Part shown: positions 8,038 to 17,151 of the stretch, piece by piece
How the letters are laid out: every line of letters starts with the position of its first letter
Numbering within the stretch: the stretch's first letter is position 1
Made by a program: the position numbers and the translations under genes
NCBI GenBank assembly: GCA_963662705.2
Contig: OY759767.1
Coordinates: forward strand, 5,208,001 to 5,272,000
Length of the DNA stretch: 64,000 bases
Direction: 5' to 3'
Source of the DNA: JAPPHA01 sp963662705
GTDB taxonomy: Bacteria; Pseudomonadota; Alphaproteobacteria; Rhodobacterales; Rhodobacteraceae
Notes under the pieces: model-generated
Database searches by the model: none
What the model saw: only the letters and a program-made list of their open reading frames with translations
Told to the model about the DNA's origin: nothing

Positions 8038-8349
8038 ATGAGCACGTCACAAGGGATTCGGATGAGGAACCCGGCTCACCCGGGCGGGTTCGTGAAAAGC
8101 GAAATCGTCGAGGCGTTCGGCTTGACGGTGACCGAAACCGCGCGAATGCTAGGATTAACTCGACCGGCACGGTCCGCGCTGCTCAACGAGCGCGCCAGTC
8201 TTTCGCCGGAAATGGCCCTGAGAATCGAAAAGGCATTTGGCGTATCAATGGATTCGCTAGTGCGGATGCCGACCAGCTATGACATTGCCCAGGTCCGCAT
8301 GCAGGGCCTCGAAATCGAACGTGTTCCGTTCGACCGACGGGTTGCCTGA
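8038..8349 (+). CDS. higA: HigA-type antitoxin, XRE-family helix-turn-helix
   Basis: A 103-residue protein with an XRE fold: KSEIVEAFGLTVTETARMLGL, LTRPARSALLNERASLSPEM, then ALRIEKAFGVSMDSLVRM. This matches antitoxins such as HigA/VapI that are encoded after a RelE/HigB toxin and repress the operon. The ATG at 8038 follows two bases after the stop of the toxin frame and has a GGGGGTAAAG stretch upstream that can act as ribosome site. The gene is intact although its toxin is frameshifted, as expected if loss of the toxin is tolerated and loss of the antitoxin is not. Confidence 0.82.
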   Translation: MSTSQGIRMRNPAHPGGFVKSEIVEAFGLTVTETARMLGLTRPARSALLNERASLSPEMALRIEKAFGVSMDSLVRMPTSYDIAQVRMQGLEIERVPFDRRVA

Positions 8350-8903
8350 GTATGCTAAGCCTTGTCCCCTGACCCGGTGAACGGGCGCAGAACTATCGGA
8401 AGCACGGACCGACGATGGTGCCACCACGGGAACCGTTGATTGTTTCCGTTCCCAGGTGAAAGCCAGGGATCCGACCATCCGTCTTGGGGTTCGATGTGGG
8501 TCCCGCTTCATCCGGGAAAGCTTGCATGACCTGTTTGTGCGACCATTCATTCGATCTGCCCATTTTCGGGCATGTCTATAGACAAGTTACGTGCGGTGCT
8601 CGGATCACGCGGCTAAACCTATGGCTCCGCCTGACTCGTTTCGAACCTCGGGCCAGCCTTGAATCGCCGTGAAAGAGCCGACCAGGCGGCCAGCATCTCC
8701 AAAGTCCTGCGTCACGCACGAACTCCTGCATTTTAACCGTACCAAGAGGCCCTCTCCTGCGAATGCAGGGGATAGCCAGGCGCAACCAGGACGAATGCAA
8801 TGGCAAGACAGCAGCTATTGGCGTTTTCCTCGGGCAGGTCGCCTGCTATACAGGTTGAACCAAAATACGATCACCAGGAACCAACCATTTTGAGGAGTCA
8901 TCA
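8350..8903. other. Intergenic, no gene recognised
   Basis: About 550 bases without a convincing frame on either strand. Short frames lack ribosome sites and recognisable products. It marks the boundary between the mobile-element zone and the metabolic genes. Confidence 0.45.
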
Positions 8904-9464
8904 ATGCCTGCAATGCGCCCGCCAGTTTGTGATTTCGGCTGGGACGCCCCCGATTTCACCCTTCCGTCAACCGAAGGCGAGACCGTTTCGCTTGGTAATG
9001 TCGCGGGGGAAAACGGAACACTGATCATGTTCATCTGCAATCACTGCCCGTTCGTCGTTTCGGTTCGCGATCGCCTCGCCAAAGAAGCCCTGGCGCTCGG
9101 GGACATCGGCATCGGGGTGGCTGCCATCTGTTCGAACGATGCCCGCAGCTACCCGGACGACTCCTTCCCCAACATGGTTAAATTCGCCAGGGACTCCGGG
9201 TTCCCGTTCCCGTACCTGCATGACGAGGACCAGTCGGTCGCGCGAGCATATGCTGCCGAGTGCACGCCGGATTTCTTCGGGTTCAATTCGAAACTCCAGC
9301 TCCAGTATCGGGGCCGTCTCGACAGCGCCGGACGCAATGCCCCCACGCCGGACATGAGCCGCGACCTGTTCGATGCCATGAAGTTGATCGCCGACACCGG
9401 GCAGGGACCCCGAGACCAGATTCCCTCGATGGGCTGTTCCATCAAGTGGAAAGCTGCGGCCTGA
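8904..9464 (+). CDS. Thioredoxin-like AhpC/TSA-family protein
   Basis: A 186-residue thioredoxin-fold protein. It begins with the AhpC/TSA-type APDFTLPSTEGETVSLGNV and has the redox motif FICNHCPFV (CxxC as CNHC, about residues 49-52), followed by AICSNDARSYPDDSF. This subgroup resembles peroxiredoxin- and TlpA-like proteins of unknown substrate. No signal peptide is seen, so it is probably cytoplasmic. An AGGAG ribosome site (TTTTGAGGAGTCATCA) precedes the ATG. It converges with the sugar dehydrogenase gene, with about 60 bases between stops. Confidence 0.85.
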   Translation: MPAMRPPVCDFGWDAPDFTLPSTEGETVSLGNVAGENGTLIMFICNHCPFVVSVRDRLAKEALALGDIGIGVAAICSNDARSYPDDSFPNMVKFARDSGFPFPYLHDEDQSVARAYAAECTPDFFGFNSKLQLQYRGRLDSAGRNAPTPDMSRDLFDAMKLIADTGQGPRDQIPSMGCSIKWKAAA

Positions 9465-9523
9465 AGGATCCCGCTACCACCGGTCGACCACGTGTCGAGA
9501 ACGGTTTCCGAAATCAGCCGCGT

Positions 9524-10651
9524 CTACGGAACAGGAGCGATCCTGAATATCGCGCCGTGGCCTTCCGACAGAAACCAAATCGAGCCGTCGGGCGCTTCAC
9601 GGACGTCCCTGACCCGGTCGGTCTCGGGAAACGCCAGCCGCTCTTCCTCTGCGAAACGGGAACCCGGTTTCAGCCGCGAAATGTGGTCAAGCTTGAGTGA
9701 GCCGACGAAAAAATGTCCGCGCCATTCCGGCCAAAGTCGGCCCGAGTAGATCATCAGCCCGCTCGGAGCAATCGAAGGATCCCAATAGAAGGCAGGCTGC
9801 TCCAGCCCTTCCTTCGAATGCCCGACACCGACCTTCGCGCCGGAATAGTGTCGACCGTAGCCGATGGTCGGCCAGCCGTAATTGAGACCCTTTCCAATCC
9901 GGTTGATCTCGTCGCCGCCCATGGGGCCGTGTTCCACCGCCCAGATCGTCCCCAGGTCATCGAGCGCAAGGCTCTGGGGGTTTCTGTGGCCGAGAGACCA
10001 GATTTCCGAACGGGCGTTGGCGACTCCGACAAACGGGTTGTCCCTCGGCACTGACCCGTCGCGTCCCAGGCGGACGATCTTGCCGTTGTGCACGGAAATG
10101 TCCTGGGCGGTGTCACTCTTGCCCCGATCTCCGATCGTCACAAACAGCGTGCCGTCCGGCGCCTCGACGACACGGGATCCGTAATGCCTTCCACCGGTCG
10201 TCGGCCTGCCCATTTCGAAGAGAAGCTCAACATCGAAAAGGCGGGTGCTGTCATCGGAAAGTGTGGCCGAGGCAAGTGCAGTCCCTCCCCTGCGGCCGTT
10301 TCGGTAGGGTTTCGAGAATGTCAGGAAGATTTCGCGGCTTCGGGAGAAGTCCCTTGCCACGGCGAGATCGAGGAGCCCGCCCTGCCCCTTGTCAAGAACG
10401 TCCGGAACACCCGAGACTTCGGTTCGTCGGAGGCTGCTGTCAAAATGAAGGAGCCTGCCACCACGCTCGGTGACCAGAAACCCGCCGTCAGGAAGAAAGG
10501 CGAGCGCCCATGGAACATCGAGTTCGCCCACGACCTTCGTGACTGAAACCGTACCGCCAGCAGCCTGGCGTTCTGCTGCTTCCGCCGTTCCGACGCCGAA
10601 CACGGCCAGGAAGACGGTTATCGAAGCAGCCGGCAGCCTGGAAAACCGCAT
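9524..10651 (-). CDS. PQQ-dependent aldose sugar (sorbosone-type) dehydrogenase
   Basis: A 375-residue secreted protein. A signal peptide at residues 1-24 (hydrophobic SITVFLAVF then GTAEA) decides the start at 10651; an in-frame start at 10753 would overlap cobM and push the signal inside. The six-bladed propeller features are DVPWALAFLPDGGFLVTERG, ...YGSRVVEAPDGTLFVTIGDRG, EHGPMGGDEINRIGKGLNYG and a C-terminal VRDVREAPDGSIWFLSEG. Family members (YliI/Asd type) oxidise aldoses in the periplasm with PQQ and calcium. It follows cobM by 49 bases and may be cotranscribed with it, without an evident functional link to B12. Confidence 0.88.
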   Translation of the reverse strand: MRFSRLPAASITVFLAVFGVGTAEAAERQAAGGTVSVTKVVGELDVPWALAFLPDGGFLVTERGGRLLHFDSSLRRTEVSGVPDVLDKGQGGLLDLAVARDFSRSREIFLTFSKPYRNGRRGGTALASATLSDDSTRLFDVELLFEMGRPTTGGRHYGSRVVEAPDGTLFVTIGDRGKSDTAQDISVHNGKIVRLGRDGSVPRDNPFVGVANARSEIWSLGHRNPQSLALDDLGTIWAVEHGPMGGDEINRIGKGLNYGWPTIGYGRHYSGAKVGVGHSKEGLEQPAFYWDPSIAPSGLMIYSGRLWPEWRGHFFVGSLKLDHISRLKPGSRFAEEERLAFPETDRVRDVREAPDGSIWFLSEGHGAIFRIAPVP

Positions 10652-10700
10652 GGTTGCCGCTGTTACATTTCGAAACGCGCGCACGTGCCCATCCCGGTTC

Positions 10701-11492
10701 TCACGTGTTGTATGTTTCATCAAGCTTGACCCCTGTGACAGGGCGCAGAACATGAGGTTTCCGTGGATCGTAGAGTGCAGAATCCGGAAACTCCGTCACG
10801 TCTCCAAGAACCGGGCCCACCAGAATCAACGCCGTTCGCGTGATCCGCGCCTCCCGCACTTTTTTGCGAATGTCGGAAAGCGTACCAGTCACGATCGCTT
10901 GATCCGGCCACCCGACCCTGTAGGCGACAACCACCGGGCAGTCAGCTCCGTAGAACGGAGTCAGACGGCGTTCGATCTCGCGCATGTTTCTGACCGCGAG
11001 ATGGATGACCAGCGTCGTGCCGCAACGTGCAAAATTCTCGAGTGTCTCACCGGGTGGCATTGCCGTCGATTGCATCGACATCCGGGTCAGGACAATCGAC
11101 TGCGCAAGGCCGGGAATTGTCAGCTCCTGCCCGAGCGCGGCGGCCGTGGCCGCATAGGCCGGGACGCCCGGAATGATTTCGTAATCGACGCCCTCCGACT
11201 TCAGCTTCCTGATCTGCTCGGCAATCGCTCCGTAGAGCGAAGGATCTCCCGAATGCACCCGGGACACGTCGTCGCCGCGGCAAAGAGCTCTCATGATCGC
11301 TTCGTGGGTTTCGTCCAGCGTCATCTTCGACGTGTCCATGACCGTGGCCCCCGACGGCGCCGACTGGATGATTTCCTCGGGCACGAGTGAGCCGGCAAAG
11401 AGGCAGGTCCGGCATCGACCGATGACACGTGCGCCCTTTACGGTAATGAGATCCGGATCCCCCGGACCGGCACCGACAAAAAAGACGGTCAT
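10701..11492 (-). CDS. cobM: Precorrin-4 / cobalt-precorrin-4 C11-methyltransferase
   Basis: A 263-residue SAM-dependent tetrapyrrole methylase (CobM/CbiF type). The N-terminal VGAGPGDPDLITVKGARVI loop, SLVPEEII, VHSGDPSLYGA and EIIPGVPAYAATAAALG define the family. It methylates C11 of the corrin precursor. It is last in the cob operon, 160 bases after cbiG/cobJ, and is followed closely by the sugar dehydrogenase gene. Full length, with no odd features. Confidence 0.95.
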   Translation of the reverse strand: MTVFFVGAGPGDPDLITVKGARVIGRCRTCLFAGSLVPEEIIQSAPSGATVMDTSKMTLDETHEAIMRALCRGDDVSRVHSGDPSLYGAIAEQIRKLKSEGVDYEIIPGVPAYAATAAALGQELTIPGLAQSIVLTRMSMQSTAMPPGETLENFARCGTTLVIHLAVRNMREIERRLTPFYGADCPVVVAYRVGWPDQAIVTGTLSDIRKKVREARITRTALILVGPVLGDVTEFPDSALYDPRKPHVLRPVTGVKLDETYNT

Positions 11493-11652
11493 GTTATCGT
11501 GTCCCGACGGTTTCCGGACGATCTTCCGGGAACAAGAGATTCCTGTTCATACCCGCTCGGACCGTTCCGATCCCGCCATGAATCCCGCCCGTCGGATACG
11601 CACTCCGACGGACCGATTCGTTGATTCACCCTTGGCTCGTGCCCGTCCAAAT

Positions 11653-13455
11653 TCATGGAGAACATGCCTCTCCACGGGTTTCGTAACCGCGCGGGGTGTA
11701 GACTCTCGTGCGTCCACCCATTTGAAAACTCCTGCTCCGACTCGACCCGACCAGCACTGTCGTCAACATGTCCGTGCCGCCGACATCGAGATCGTCAAGG
11801 GTCGCGTAAGCCAGCCGTTCACCTGGCCGGCCCAGTGAACGCGCAAGAACGACCGGGGTATTCGCCGGCCGGTAATCCAACAGGATGTCCCTTGCGGTAC
11901 CGACCAGGCCGCGACGTTGCCTCGACGACGGATTGTAGAACGCAATGACAAAGTCGCCTTCCGCCGCCGCACGAATTCGCCGCAGGATCACATCCCTCGG
12001 CGTCAACAGGTCGGACAGCGAAATCGCACAAAAATCATGGCCGAGTAGCGCGCCGGCGCTGGCCGCCGCCGCCTGCATTGCCGACACGCCCGGCGAGCAG
12101 ACGACTTCGACTCGGCGTGCGGCATCGCTCAATCCATTGCACTCCGCGGCGCGGTCGAGCAACTCGTGAACGAGTGACGCCATCGCGTAGATTCCTGCAT
12201 CCCCTGAAGATACGAGGACTACCTGGCGCCCTGCCCCGGCCTGTTCCAGTGCGTAGCGGCATCGTTCCTGCTCCTGGCCCAGCGAAAAACCGGTGCGCGT
12301 GCACCCGGCCGCCAGCGGGCCCAGGAGGTCGATATAGGAATCGTAGCCGACGATCTCGTCGGATCGCGCGATCATCCGGGTCGCTTCCGGCGTGCGCCAC
12401 TCGGCACGCCCAGGTCCGAGGCCGACAATTGCAAGCGACCCGCGTCGGCGGCCCGGAACGGAGATTATTGGCGTCCGTGATCGTGCGAGCGCGCAGGTTG
12501 CGTTCTTCGACCTGGTCTTTTCGACAACGAGTCGTCCTGCCTCGCCGCTCACGGCAAGTGCCGCGGCTTCGGCCACCCCGTGACACCCGACCTCCCTGAA
12601 CACGACCTCCGACGGATTGGCGAGACGATGGGATTCCGCCTCCAGTTCCGCGGCGGAAAACAGTGACAGGGGGACATCGAGCGAGTCCGCCAACTCGAAT
12701 ACAGCAGGCTCGTCCGCCTTGAGGTCCAGCGACGCGACGGAGGCAATCGAACCCGCCGCGATCCCGGAACGCGCCAGAACGGAATCAGCGAGTGCCGCCA
12801 ATTCTCCGGCTTCGCAGCCGCGCGAACATCCAACCCCAAGCGCGAACTGAACAGGGTGGTAGACCAGTTTCCCCTTGTCCGCCGGCTCTGCCCGTTCGGT
12901 TGCGACCAGGGAAATCCTGCCATCGGGTCGGGACTCCAGGCCAAAGACATTCTCTCCTTCGATCCTGGCGCCCGCGCCTGCAAGCAGGTCGGCCATGGCA
13001 GCACCTGCGTGCTCCGGGTTCGCCAGTCGCCAGCCGGGAGGAGGCTCGTCGAGCGCGACGCCAAGGGAAACGTCACCCGCGGTGGTCACTGCCGCATGGC
13101 AACCGAGTTTTTCGGCCAGCTGACGTGCAATGCGATTTGCTCCCCGGTGCCCGCCGAGCAGGGGAATGACGGCTGAACCATCCTCGGCAACGGCGAGAAC
13201 CGGCGGCTCCGTCGATTTGTTGGCCAGGAAGGGCGACAGGACCCTGACGAGTATACCGGTAGCGCAGACGCCGATGATCGGAGTCCCCGCCACGAACAGC
13301 GATTGAAGATGATCCGCCGCATTGTCGAACATGACGTCCGCACTTTCCGTACGCCTGGCAAGACCGTGAATGCTGCAGTCCAGGATATCGGCGATTTTCC
13401 GGGCCGTTTCCTCACCCGTCCGCGACAGGCAGACAACTACAGGTGCTAGAGCCAC
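11653..13455 (-). CDS. cobJ: CbiG / CobJ fusion (cobalt-precorrin-5A hydrolase + precorrin-3B C17-methyltransferase)
   Basis: A 600-residue fusion. Residues 1 to about 340 are CbiG: GVCATGILVRVLSP, GGHRGANRIARQLAEKLG and a C-terminal lobe with LGVGCSRGCEAGELAAL and VGCHGVAEAAAL. Residues from about 350 are CobJ/CbiH: LAIVGLGPGRAEWRTPEATR, DEIVGYDSYIDLLGPL, VSSGDAGIYAMASLV and VVCSPGVSAMQAAAAS. CbiG opens the lactone and removes the C20 fragment; CobJ methylates C17 with ring contraction. CbiG belongs to the cobalt-early route, consistent with cbiX at the head of the operon. The start overlaps the cobI end by 10 bases. Confidence 0.94.
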   Translation of the reverse strand: MALAPVVVCLSRTGEETARKIADILDCSIHGLARRTESADVMFDNAADHLQSLFVAGTPIIGVCATGILVRVLSPFLANKSTEPPVLAVAEDGSAVIPLLGGHRGANRIARQLAEKLGCHAAVTTAGDVSLGVALDEPPPGWRLANPEHAGAAMADLLAGAGARIEGENVFGLESRPDGRISLVATERAEPADKGKLVYHPVQFALGVGCSRGCEAGELAALADSVLARSGIAAGSIASVASLDLKADEPAVFELADSLDVPLSLFSAAELEAESHRLANPSEVVFREVGCHGVAEAAALAVSGEAGRLVVEKTRSKNATCALARSRTPIISVPGRRRGSLAIVGLGPGRAEWRTPEATRMIARSDEIVGYDSYIDLLGPLAAGCTRTGFSLGQEQERCRYALEQAGAGRQVVLVSSGDAGIYAMASLVHELLDRAAECNGLSDAARRVEVVCSPGVSAMQAAAASAGALLGHDFCAISLSDLLTPRDVILRRIRAAAEGDFVIAFYNPSSRQRRGLVGTARDILLDYRPANTPVVLARSLGRPGERLAYATLDDLDVGGTDMLTTVLVGSSRSRSFQMGGRTRVYTPRGYETRGEACSP

Positions 13456-14147
13456 GGGTCGACCTTTCTTCCGACCAGAATCATCGAAAAATAGGGCGCC
13501 GGCCCGGGGGCCTCACCGAGCGGCAGGACCTTCTGGTTGGCCAGCGTTGCACGTTCAATATAGCCTGCGGTTTCGGCACGCCCCAGGCGTGCCAGTACCC
13601 TCCTGATCTTTTCCAGGTGACGGCCGACCTTCATGATTGCGACGGCTTCGGCACCGGCGATTCGATGTTCGAGATCGGCTTCCGGTAGCGTTCCGGGAAT
13701 GATCGTGAGGGCTTCGTTCCGTGCGACCAGCGGCCGGCCGAGCGCCGCGGCGCATGCCGTCACAGAGTTCACGCCCGGGACGACCTCAACCCGGAATCGA
13801 CCGGACAACCTGGAGTGCAGGTACATGAACGAGCCGTAAAACAACGGATCGCCTTCACACAGAACGACGACATCCCTGTCGGCCTCAAGTTCGGTCGCAA
13901 TGGCGTCGGAGCCCCGATCAAATGCTGCCTGGGCCGGTGCTCGCCTCGTCGTCATCGGGACCGTGATCGGAATTTCCCTCACTGCGGGCGACATGACCTT
14001 GGCGGCGACCGAACGGGCAAAGCTCTCCGATGCCTCCAGGATCGGGTAAGCAACGACCTCGGCACCGGAGATCAGCCGGAACGCTTTCAGAGTCATCAGT
14101 TCAGGATCACCTGGACCGACCCCGACGCCGTGGACGGTTCCGGTCAT
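13446..14147 (-). CDS. cobI: Precorrin-2 C20-methyltransferase
   Basis: A 233-residue tetrapyrrole methylase of the CobI/CbiL type: GVGVGPGDPELMTLKAFRLI, LCEGDPLFYGSFMYLHSRL, VEVVPGVNSVTACAAALGRP and EAVAIMKVGRHLEKI. It adds the C20 methyl group needed for later ring contraction. The ATG at 14147 overlaps the cobL stop by four bases (ATGA), which fixes the start against an open frame reaching 14255. Together with cobH and cobL it forms a tightly coupled block. Confidence 0.95.
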   Translation of the reverse strand: MTGTVHGVGVGPGDPELMTLKAFRLISGAEVVAYPILEASESFARSVAAKVMSPAVREIPITVPMTTRRAPAQAAFDRGSDAIATELEADRDVVVLCEGDPLFYGSFMYLHSRLSGRFRVEVVPGVNSVTACAAALGRPLVARNEALTIIPGTLPEADLEHRIAGAEAVAIMKVGRHLEKIRRVLARLGRAETAGYIERATLANQKVLPLGEAPGPAPYFSMILVGRKVDPWL

Positions 14148-15346
14148 CGCTTGATCATGCTCCACTGGGTCACTGACATATGCGGATTCCAGCCGTGCCG
14201 GCTTCCGACAGGCCGCGCCCGGCTGACCTGGATTCTTGCCAGTTCGCCACCACATTCCCTGTGAATCCGGTTCAACCGGGCTTCCGTCTCAAGGGTCACC
14301 GCATTGCAGACCAGGCGGCCAAGTGGGCGGAGCGTTTCCAGGCACGACGAAACGATCTCCGGGGTCAAACCACCACCAATGAAGATCGCGTCGGGTTTCT
14401 CGAGCCCGTCAAGCGCCGCCGGTGCAGTTCCGTCCACGAGCTGCAGGCCAGGAGTGCCCAGTGCCAGGGCATTCCGGGCGGCGAGCAACCGCCTGTCGGC
14501 ACGCGGCTCGATTCCAATCGCCCGGCTATGTCGCGCGGCCCGCATCCATTCAATGGCGACCGACCCGCAACCGCAACCGATGTCCCAGAGAAGCGCCCCT
14601 CTCATCGGCATCAACCGGGCAAGGGTGACCGCGCGAACCTCGCTTTTCGTCATGGTTCCATCACTGGAGAACATGTCATCCGAAAGACCGGGAACCCGCG
14701 GGAGCAAGGCTGCATCCGACGCCGCCACGCATTCGACTGCCAGTGTATTGAAATCGGGAACGATTTGATCCCAACCCGAGGCCAGTCCCTCGAATCTCTG
14801 TTCCCGTTGCCCGCCCATCTCGGCGAGAACCGTCATCCGGCTGCGTCCGAAGCCGCGTTCCGCCAGGAAAGCCGCGATCTTCGAAGGCGTTTCCGCCCCG
14901 GTCGTCAGGATCAAGAGGCGCTGGCCGGGCTGGATGAACGCGATCATCTGCTCGACCGGCCTCCCGTGCACGGTCAGCGTCTCGACATCAGCCATGGACC
15001 AACCCATGCGAACCGCTGCCAACTGAAAGGCAGACAGGTGCGGATGAAAAGTCAATTCCGACGAATCGATCTCGCGACCGATTCGTGCGCCGGCGGAATA
15101 CCAGAGAGGGTCGCCGGTCACGAGGACCACGACCCGGCGGCCCTTCAGGGAGCGTATCCGTTCGATGAGCGGGTCGAAAGGCGACGGCCAGGCGATTCGT
15201 TCGACGCCCGGAACCGCGGAAAACACATGGTGACGATCGCCGCCGATGATGACCTCGGCCGATTCGACAACCGCCCGGGTCAACGGGTTCAGGCCGTCCA
15301 GGCCGTCTTCGCCGATGCCGACAACATGTAACCATGGAGACGTCAT
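14144..15346 (-). CDS. cobL: Precorrin-6Y C5,15-methyltransferase (decarboxylating), CbiE-CbiT fusion
   Basis: A 400-residue two-domain enzyme. Residues 1 to about 205 are a CbiE-like tetrapyrrole methylase (HVVGIGEDGLDGLNPLTRAV, VVLVTGDPLWYSAG, FHPHLSAFQLAAVRMGW). Residues from about 215 are a CbiT-like class I methyltransferase (ALLWDIGCGCGSVAIEWMRA with the glycine-rich SAM motif, then AIFIGGGLTPEIVSSCLETL). It methylates C5 and C15 and removes the acetate side-chain carboxyl. An AGGAAT ribosome site precedes the ATG, 24 bases after the cobH stop. Confidence 0.95.
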   Translation of the reverse strand: MTSPWLHVVGIGEDGLDGLNPLTRAVVESAEVIIGGDRHHVFSAVPGVERIAWPSPFDPLIERIRSLKGRRVVVLVTGDPLWYSAGARIGREIDSSELTFHPHLSAFQLAAVRMGWSMADVETLTVHGRPVEQMIAFIQPGQRLLILTTGAETPSKIAAFLAERGFGRSRMTVLAEMGGQREQRFEGLASGWDQIVPDFNTLAVECVAASDAALLPRVPGLSDDMFSSDGTMTKSEVRAVTLARLMPMRGALLWDIGCGCGSVAIEWMRAARHSRAIGIEPRADRRLLAARNALALGTPGLQLVDGTAPAALDGLEKPDAIFIGGGLTPEIVSSCLETLRPLGRLVCNAVTLETEARLNRIHRECGGELARIQVSRARPVGSRHGWNPHMSVTQWSMIKR

Positions 15347-15370
15347 GATGCGACCATTCCTGCTTTCTGA

Positions 15371-16078
15371 CTAACCTGACCCTGTCCCGACGTCCGAAAG
15401 AATGGAATTCACCGCGGCAGCGGCCATGGCGGAACCGCCTCGGCGGCCTTCGAGCGTGATGTATTCGCACCCTCGGGGATTTCGCACGAGTTCTGCCTTG
15501 CTTTCGGCAGCACCCACGAATCCGACCGGGAACGCCAGTATGCTCGCCGGCCTTGGCCAGCCTTCGTCAAGGAGCTCGAGAAGATGGAAGAGAGCCGTTG
15601 GTGCATTCCCGATAACGACAACTCCCGACCCGATCCGGCCGGCCCACAACCTGACGGCCGATGCTGAACGCGTATTGCCGATTTCCTCCGCGATGGCGCG
15701 TACCCGGCTTTCGTTCAGGGTCATCACGACATCGTTTTTCGCCGGCATGAGCCTTCTCATGATACCGGCAGCGACCATCGCTGAATCGCAGAAAACCGGG
15801 GCACCGGCAGCGAGGGCATTTCTCGTCGCGGTGACAAATCCTTCCGAGCAGCAGACCGATTCGGCAATCCCGGGTTCGCCGCATGCATGGATCAGTCGCG
15901 TGACGACAGGCCTCAACTGCCGATGGAATCGGGCCAGGTCGACTTCACGTCGGATTGCCGCATAGCTCCTGGCGTAGATTTCAGCAGGAACACGCTCGTA
16001 ATCGCGCCAGCCGCGGTGATCATTGACGTCATTTTCGGGACCAAAATCTGCCGATCGGGACATGTCGGTTCGCGTCAC
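15371..16078 (-). CDS. cobH: Precorrin-8X methylmutase
   Basis: A 235-residue CobH/CbiC protein that moves the methyl group from C11 to C12 to give hydrogenobyrinate (or its cobalt form). Family blocks include RLIHACGEPGIAESVCCSEG, GAPVFCDSAMVAAGI, VVIGNAPTALFHLLELLDEG and PVGFVGAAESKAEL; the catalytic His lies in the first block (RLIHACG). The ATG overlaps the cbiX stop by four bases, so the two are coupled. About 25 residues at the N-terminus are extra compared with typical members. Confidence 0.94.
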   Translation of the reverse strand: MTRTDMSRSADFGPENDVNDHRGWRDYERVPAEIYARSYAAIRREVDLARFHRQLRPVVTRLIHACGEPGIAESVCCSEGFVTATRNALAAGAPVFCDSAMVAAGIMRRLMPAKNDVVMTLNESRVRAIAEEIGNTRSASAVRLWAGRIGSGVVVIGNAPTALFHLLELLDEGWPRPASILAFPVGFVGAAESKAELVRNPRGCEYITLEGRRGGSAMAAAAVNSILSDVGTGSG

Positions 16079-17151
16079 TTCTGCTCCCTCAAAACGTTCC
16101 TCGCGCTCTCCGGGCCATGAGGATGACTTGCTTGCGGATAGGGATGATGGTGGTGATCTTCGTGACCGTGGTGGTGGTGATGGCCATCGTGATCATGGTT
16201 CGCGAGGCGACATGCGCCGGTACAAAAGTCATCGCAGAGATGGCACGCTTCCACGTCCGAGCCGGGCGCCGATGCGCCCTGACCCTCGACATGGTGATGA
16301 TGACTCTCTTGCGGCAGCCCGACTTCGGCCTCGAATCCCAGGACCGGGGTTCGATACTTGCACGTCGCGCAATTCGGCGGCGGAACCTCTCCCACCTGTT
16401 CGGTTGCCCGTTCGGCAAACGTCTCCAGGACCTTTGGATGGTCGTTCAGGTACCCGGCCCTGACAAACTGGATGTCCGGGTGATCGCGTGCGCACAGCTT
16501 CGTAAAACCATAGATACGATCGACAAGGATTCCGGTAAACAGAAAGTACGGGAAAACGACCACCCGCCGGTAACCCAACCGGGTGACATGCTCCAGGCAT
16601 GGCTTGACCAGGGGAAACGTCACCCCGGAATACCCGACCTCGCACCAGCCGAACCCCATGCCCTCCCAGAGCATTCGCGCGATCTTGGCGACATTACCGT
16701 TTGCGTCCGGATCCGATGCTCCGCGACCGATGACAACGAGCGCTGTCTCGGCAATCGGTACGGAGCCGAAACGAAGATCTGCATCTTCGATTGTCTCCCG
16801 AATCCGGTCGCCCGCGGCCAACATCATCTTGGGGTCGACCCCGAGCTCTCGTCCGTATCGGATCTCGAGTCCGTGTTCTCTTGCGTATGCGTCGAGTACC
16901 GAAGGAATGTCGTTCTTCGCGTGCATTGCGGCGAACAACATGCCCGGTACCGCGAGAACCCGCCGACACCCCCGCTCCCGCAAGCGGTCAAGGCCCTTTC
17001 GAATCACGGGGTTCGCAAATTCCAGGTATCCGAACTCAAGATCCCACCCGGAAGGAAGGTAAGAAGGAAGGCGTTTTGCGAGCACGGCGAATTCGTCGAC
17101 AGCTGCCTGGCTACGGGACCCGTGCCCGCAAAGCATGACGCCGACCGTCAC
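16075..17151 (-). CDS. cbiX: Sirohydrochlorin cobaltochelatase CbiX with Cys- and His-rich tail
   Basis: A 358-residue long-form CbiX. Two chelatase-fold halves are seen: GVMLCGHGSRSQAAVDEF with its His, and ALVVIGRGASDPDANGNV followed by VVFPYFLFTGILVDRIYGF. After about residue 260 comes a metal-binding tail with CATCKY, CHLCDDFCTGAC and dense histidines (HDHDGHHHHHGHEDHHHH). The tail is likely a cobalt store or a redox/iron-sulfur site as described for some CbiX proteins. Cobalt insertion into sirohydrochlorin is the first step of the cobalt-early B12 route, and this gene leads the operon. The start is GTG at 17151. Confidence 0.93.
   Translation of the reverse strand: MTVGVMLCGHGSRSQAAVDEFAVLAKRLPSYLPSGWDLEFGYLEFANPVIRKGLDRLRERGCRRVLAVPGMLFAAMHAKNDIPSVLDAYAREHGLEIRYGRELGVDPKMMLAAGDRIRETIEDADLRFGSVPIAETALVVIGRGASDPDANGNVAKIARMLWEGMGFGWCEVGYSGVTFPLVKPCLEHVTRLGYRRVVVFPYFLFTGILVDRIYGFTKLCARDHPDIQFVRAGYLNDHPKVLETFAERATEQVGEVPPPNCATCKYRTPVLGFEAEVGLPQESHHHHVEGQGASAPGSDVEACHLCDDFCTGACRLANHDHDGHHHHHGHEDHHHHPYPQASHPHGPESARNVLREQK

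Noticed and set aside
14180..15331. 383-codon plus-strand frame opposite cobL
   Set aside because: Shadow of cobL in the complementary frame.
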